Notes under the pieces: generated by a model
Databases searched by the model: none
What the model was told of the DNA's origin: nothing
What the model saw: the letters and a program-made list of their open reading frames with translations, nothing else
Shown here: in pieces, positions 62,101 through 64,000 of the stretch
Layout of the letters: each line of letters begins with the position of its first letter
Numbering within the stretch: position 1 is the first letter of the stretch
Origin: SB11 sp965249955
GTDB taxonomy: Bacteria > Bacteroidota > Bacteroidia > UBA8524
Length of the DNA stretch: 64,000 nt
Direction of reading: 5' to 3'
NCBI GenBank assembly: GCA_965249955.1
Contig: OZ252261.1
Location: forward strand, 2,046,001 to 2,110,000
Position numbers and translations under genes: made by a program

Positions 62101-64000
62101 AAAAACATATACAATAGCAGGTACATATACAGTTACCCTTATTACAACATCAAATAATGGATGTATAGACTCGGCAAAAGGAACAGTATATGTTTACCCC
62201 AAGCCCGATATGGCATTTACGGTGAACGATACTGACCAATGCTTGCTGGGCAATAACTTTATATTTACTAATACCAGTAGCATCAGTTCGGGCACAGCTA
62301 CTTATTTGTGGCAACTAAGTAGTGCGGCTAATGATACTACTTCAACAGCTAACCCAACCCGCAGTTACGGTGCAGCAGGTGTATACCCTGTGAAACTGGT
62401 AGGAACGTCGAACGAGGGATGTAGAGATTCTATCACCCGAAACATGACGGTGTACGCCGACCCTACGGCTGATTTTAGTATTAATGATACCACCCAATGC
62501 CTTAGCGGAAACAGTTTTGTATTCACTAATAACTCAACCGCAGCAGGTACGTTAAGTAATGTTTGGGATTTTGGTGACGGAACTACATCTACCCAATCTA
62601 ATCCTACAAAAACATATTCAACAGCAGGCACATACACTGTTAAGTTGGTAGCTACTATTACATCAGGCGGTTGTAAAGATTCTATTAGCAAAACGGTATA
62701 CGTGTTCCCTAGTCCTGCGCCTGCGTTTACAACCAACAGTTCAGTACAGTGTTTCCCCAACCACACAGTTTCGCTAACCAATAACAGTACAATAAGTGCA
62801 GGTACAGTAACTTATTTGTGGAAGTTTGACGCACCCTCAACTACCGACACATCTACCCAAACCAGTCCTACAAAAGTGTACGGTACTGATGGAACGTATA
62901 ATATACGTTTGATAGCTACATCAAATCAAAACTGTATAGATTCGGTTCAGCAAACGGTTACTATAAACCCTGATATTTCAAACAATACTATTGCCAGCAA
63001 TCAAGGTATATGTGCAGGTTTCGCCCCCGACTCTCTAAAACAAACGGGTATTACTACTATCAGTGGTGGTAGCGGAACATTTGTATACCAGTGGCAAAAT
63101 AGTACCGATAGCCTTAATTGGAGTAATATTGGTGGTGCTACATCGGCAGCTTACCAGCCGCCAGTGCTTACCGATACTACTTGGTATAGGCGCATAGTGG
63201 TTTCAGGCCCTTGTTCTGATACTTCTTCTCCTGTAAAAATCACAGTTACCCCAGCATTGGCTGATAATGGAATAACAGCTAACCAATTTTTGTGCGAGGG
63301 TATTACGCCTAGCCAATTTAACGGCACCAGCCCAACGGGTGGTATAGGTACATTTACTTACCGTTGGCAAATAAGTGTCGATTCTTCTAACTGGAGTAAT
63401 ATTATTGGTGCTACCGATACCTTCTACCAATCGGGAGCATTAACTCAAACTACTTTCTTCCGCCGTGTGGTAACATCGGGTGTGTGTGATAATAACAGTA
63501 GCCCTGTAAAAGTACTTGTAAACCCCAATCCCGATGCTGCATTCACAACTGCAAGTGTTTGTTTTGGATTAAATGCCTCGTTCACTTCTACCTCAACCAT
63601 AGGTTCGGGAAGTATTGCTCAATACAGTTGGACTTTTGGTGATGGTAATAACGGAACCGGAAGCAGTACAACACACAACTATGGTGCAGTAGGTAACTAT
63701 ACTATTAAACTGGTAACCACATCAGATAGTAGTTGTGTTGACAGTACAACCCGCAATATCAATATTCACCCAAAACCTAATGCAACATTTACAGTTAATG
63801 ATACTTGTGTAAACAACGGGCATAGTTTTGATGCAACTGCTTCGACAGTGGCAACGGGAGCTATCACCCAATACAATTGGACGTTTGGTGATGGAAATAC
63901 AGGGCTTGGAGCAACACTAACCAAAACATACGCTACAAGCGGCAACTATAACCCGCAATTGATAATAGTAACCGATAGCGGTTGTAGGGATACAGCCATT
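59105..64000 (+). CDS. Giant secreted PKD-repeat surface protein, 3' end missing
   Basis: The frame is open from ATG 59105 to the window end: 1632 codons with no stop seen. A signal peptide covers about residues 1-24 (IYKLWILFALIFIANALQGQ). The protein consists of PKD and Ig-like domains, recognisable by FGDGxxS and GTYTVxLxxxxxxGC motifs. A tandem block of six near-identical 84-87-residue units lies at 61445-62977. Two longer Ig-like units (YQWQ / YRWQ type) follow, then two more PKD units. In Bacteroidota such proteins are often adhesins secreted by the type IX system with a C-terminal sorting domain, but that end lies outside the window. It has its own promoter and is not part of the polysaccharide operon. 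Confidence 0.9.
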   Translation, partial: MGNSIYKLWILFALIFIANALQGQCVGNSGFAISSPLCVGQSISFIDTTGASKDSVIFRFSSNNVSVLNDTATKTYNTATTDTVWMYRFFSAPFCSDTVFQVITITQVSAAFSPSSTQNICIGDSVVLSATTSTGLNYQWQQSNVNIGGATDSILTVNSTGIYRLIVSQNGCSDTSSAVAVNIYNYPTADFNFATDSACSGSPVAFSNTSTGSSLSYAWSFGNGSTSTATNPTNVYDTIGTRSIVSYTARLIASTPGGCADTITKTVYVRRRPDPSIDDFNNIPKFVQCNVSSNPFSLQIDNVSTTTGTNSTYSINWGDGTSQNFTSSFDTITHVYGTDGQFIMTVIATDSFGCTNSNTYTVFNGGNPAVSIGNTGSTSGCTPYNITFTIDTSSTGVGNNASGTTYTLSFNDGSTSPTYTHPPPPAIVKSFLVPSCGTNTPGFPNSFQAELIVTNPCGTNSATIRPIYISTKPVAEIEFDPDDDTVCLNAPFLIRDVSDTGSVSSNSGCNQTPRRLWDITPATGWTLNSGYFGNSGNWNNNPANWGSQTLGVTFTDTGVYEVELIVGNIAQAGLSVCGDDTIRRIVRVISPPTAAFTINGAGNSGCLNHVVSFTNNSTGTDLEYLWQVTPNSGYTLLSGTLASDSPVFEFNTAGYYFVQLLAENRCSADSVQDTILVKDAPVVSLPDTQRYCGAQTIFFDTAGSVPLHRPVYDNMFGDTLSYQWVITGATGYNYTSGDSTEASPTISFNQAGTYIVTITFTNECGFDTARQIIIIDPFPVAEFTVNDTTQCLNGNSFVFTDGTTVSSGTITAYLWQFGDGDTSTAQSPTHTYSAANTYTVRLIVTTENGCRDTTDHNVYVYPEPNAVFTINDTTQCLSSNSFVFTNTSNIGSGTISYLWSFSGTANDTSTQTNPTKVYADTGVYTVTLITTSDNGCIDTAVQNVYVYPQPTPAFTINDTTQCLNGNSFVFTNTSTISTGTLGYSWRFGDGTTSTQTNPTKTYTIAGTYTVTLITTSNNGCIDSAKGTVYVYPKPDMAFTVNDTDQCLLGNNFIFTNTSSISSGTATYLWQLSSAANDTTSTANPTRSYGAAGVYPVKLVGTSNEGCRDSITRNMTVYADPTADFSINDTTQCLSGNSFVFTNNSTAAGTLSNVWDFGDGTTSTQSNPTKTYSTAGTYTVKLVATITSGGCKDSISKTVYVFPSPAPAFTTNSSVQCFPNHTVSLTNNSTISAGTVTYLWKFDAPSTTDTSTQTSPTKVYGTDGTYNIRLIATSNQNCIDSVQQTVTINPDISNNTIASNQGICAGFAPDSLKQTGITTISGGSGTFVYQWQNSTDSLNWSNIGGATSAAYQPPVLTDTTWYRRIVVSGPCSDTSSPVKITVTPALADNGITANQFLCEGITPSQFNGTSPTGGIGTFTYRWQISVDSSNWSNIIGATDTFYQSGALTQTTFFRRVVTSGVCDNNSSPVKVLVNPNPDAAFTTASVCFGLNASFTSTSTIGSGSIAQYSWTFGDGNNGTGSSTTHNYGAVGNYTIKLVTTSDSSCVDSTTRNINIHPKPNATFTVNDTCVNNGHSFDATASTVATGAITQYNWTFGDGNTGLGATLTKTYATSGNYNPQLIIVTDSGCRDTAI
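61445..62977 (+). repeat. Six tandem PKD-type repeats
   Basis: Unit starts, marked by AxFTxNDTTQC-like segments, are at 61445, 61700, 61961, 62213, 62468 and 62723, spaced 255, 261, 252, 255 and 255 bases (84-87 residues). Each unit has an Asn-Ser/Thr-rich strand, an SYLW(x)FG-like core and a closing GC-D-V-Y-P segment. The near identity indicates recent duplication, and the copy number may vary between strains. Confidence 0.85.

Noticed and set aside
62365..62781. 138-codon open frame on the minus strand, with similar ones nearby
   Set aside because: These arise from the periodic sequence of the PKD repeats on the coding strand and recur with the same period.
61445..62977. Possible CRISPR or DNA-level repeat array
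   Set aside because: Period is about 255 bases, units are coding in one frame, and there are no short identical direct repeats with unique spacers.

Overview
The window looks like a chromosomal segment from a member of the Bacteroidota. Three things point that way: promoters of the TTTG / TAnnTTTG type, an exosortase F (XrtF) gene with its usual membrane partner gene, and a very long secreted PKD-repeat protein. Base composition is AT-rich, about 40% GC by eye (not computed). Every gene I can support lies on the plus strand. No tRNA, rRNA, CRISPR array, transposase or phage gene was seen.

Layout. 1-2047: 3' part of a Wzc-type polysaccharide co-polymerase / tyrosine kinase, closed by a strong hairpin terminator (2056-2097). 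2132-2179: Bacteroidota-type promoter with an inverted repeat over the start site. 2263-58903: about 44 tightly packed, often overlapping genes that read as one surface-polysaccharide operon of roughly 56 kb. 58976-59051: a second promoter with an inverted repeat. 59105-64000: a giant PKD-domain surface protein, open at the window end.

How the operon fits together. The head gene (2263) encodes a winged-helix protein with a degenerate nucleotidyltransferase domain. UDP-HexNAc dehydrogenase and a 4-epimerase (2799-5176) make a uronic acid precursor. Block A (5173-11766) holds NeuB, NeuC and NeuA homologues interleaved with a FemAB-like transferase, a formyltransferase, a deacetylase and a D-2-hydroxyacid dehydrogenase, and is followed by the Wzx flippase and a 2-oxoglutarate oxygenase. 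Block B (14179-27674) is a pseudaminic acid pathway (PseB, PseC, a GNAT, PseF fused to an aminotransferase, PseG, PseI). It includes an MBOAT/SGNH O-acylation pair, a second formyltransferase/deacetylase pair and a capsule-type glycosyltransferase. Block C (27768-34854) holds a MaoC-SDR fusion, FkbH, a glycosyltransferase, an acyl carrier protein, a hexapeptide acyltransferase and an asparagine-synthase-type amidotransferase. Block D (34953-49085) contains glycosyltransferases, a nucleotidyltransferase-kinase/HAD/nucleotidyltransferase trio, the Wzy polymerase, a CapK-type ligase, a third formyltransferase/deacetylase pair and a UDP-GlcNAc 2-epimerase. Block E (49201-58903) has a PIG-L deacetylase, sugar-modifying enzymes, the WecA-type initiating transferase, a PglD-type acetyltransferase, exosortase F with its partner, a large membrane protein and a methyltransferase.

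Overall this is a Wzx/Wzy-type pathway for a highly decorated glycan that probably contains two kinds of nonulosonic acid. The most striking pattern is the threefold pairing of a formyltransferase with a de-N-acetylase-type enzyme, which suggests systematic exchange of N-acetyl for N-formyl groups. Also notable are the cytidylyltransferase-aminotransferase fusion and the carrier-protein-based acyl cassette. All functional statements come from reading motifs; no database search was run.
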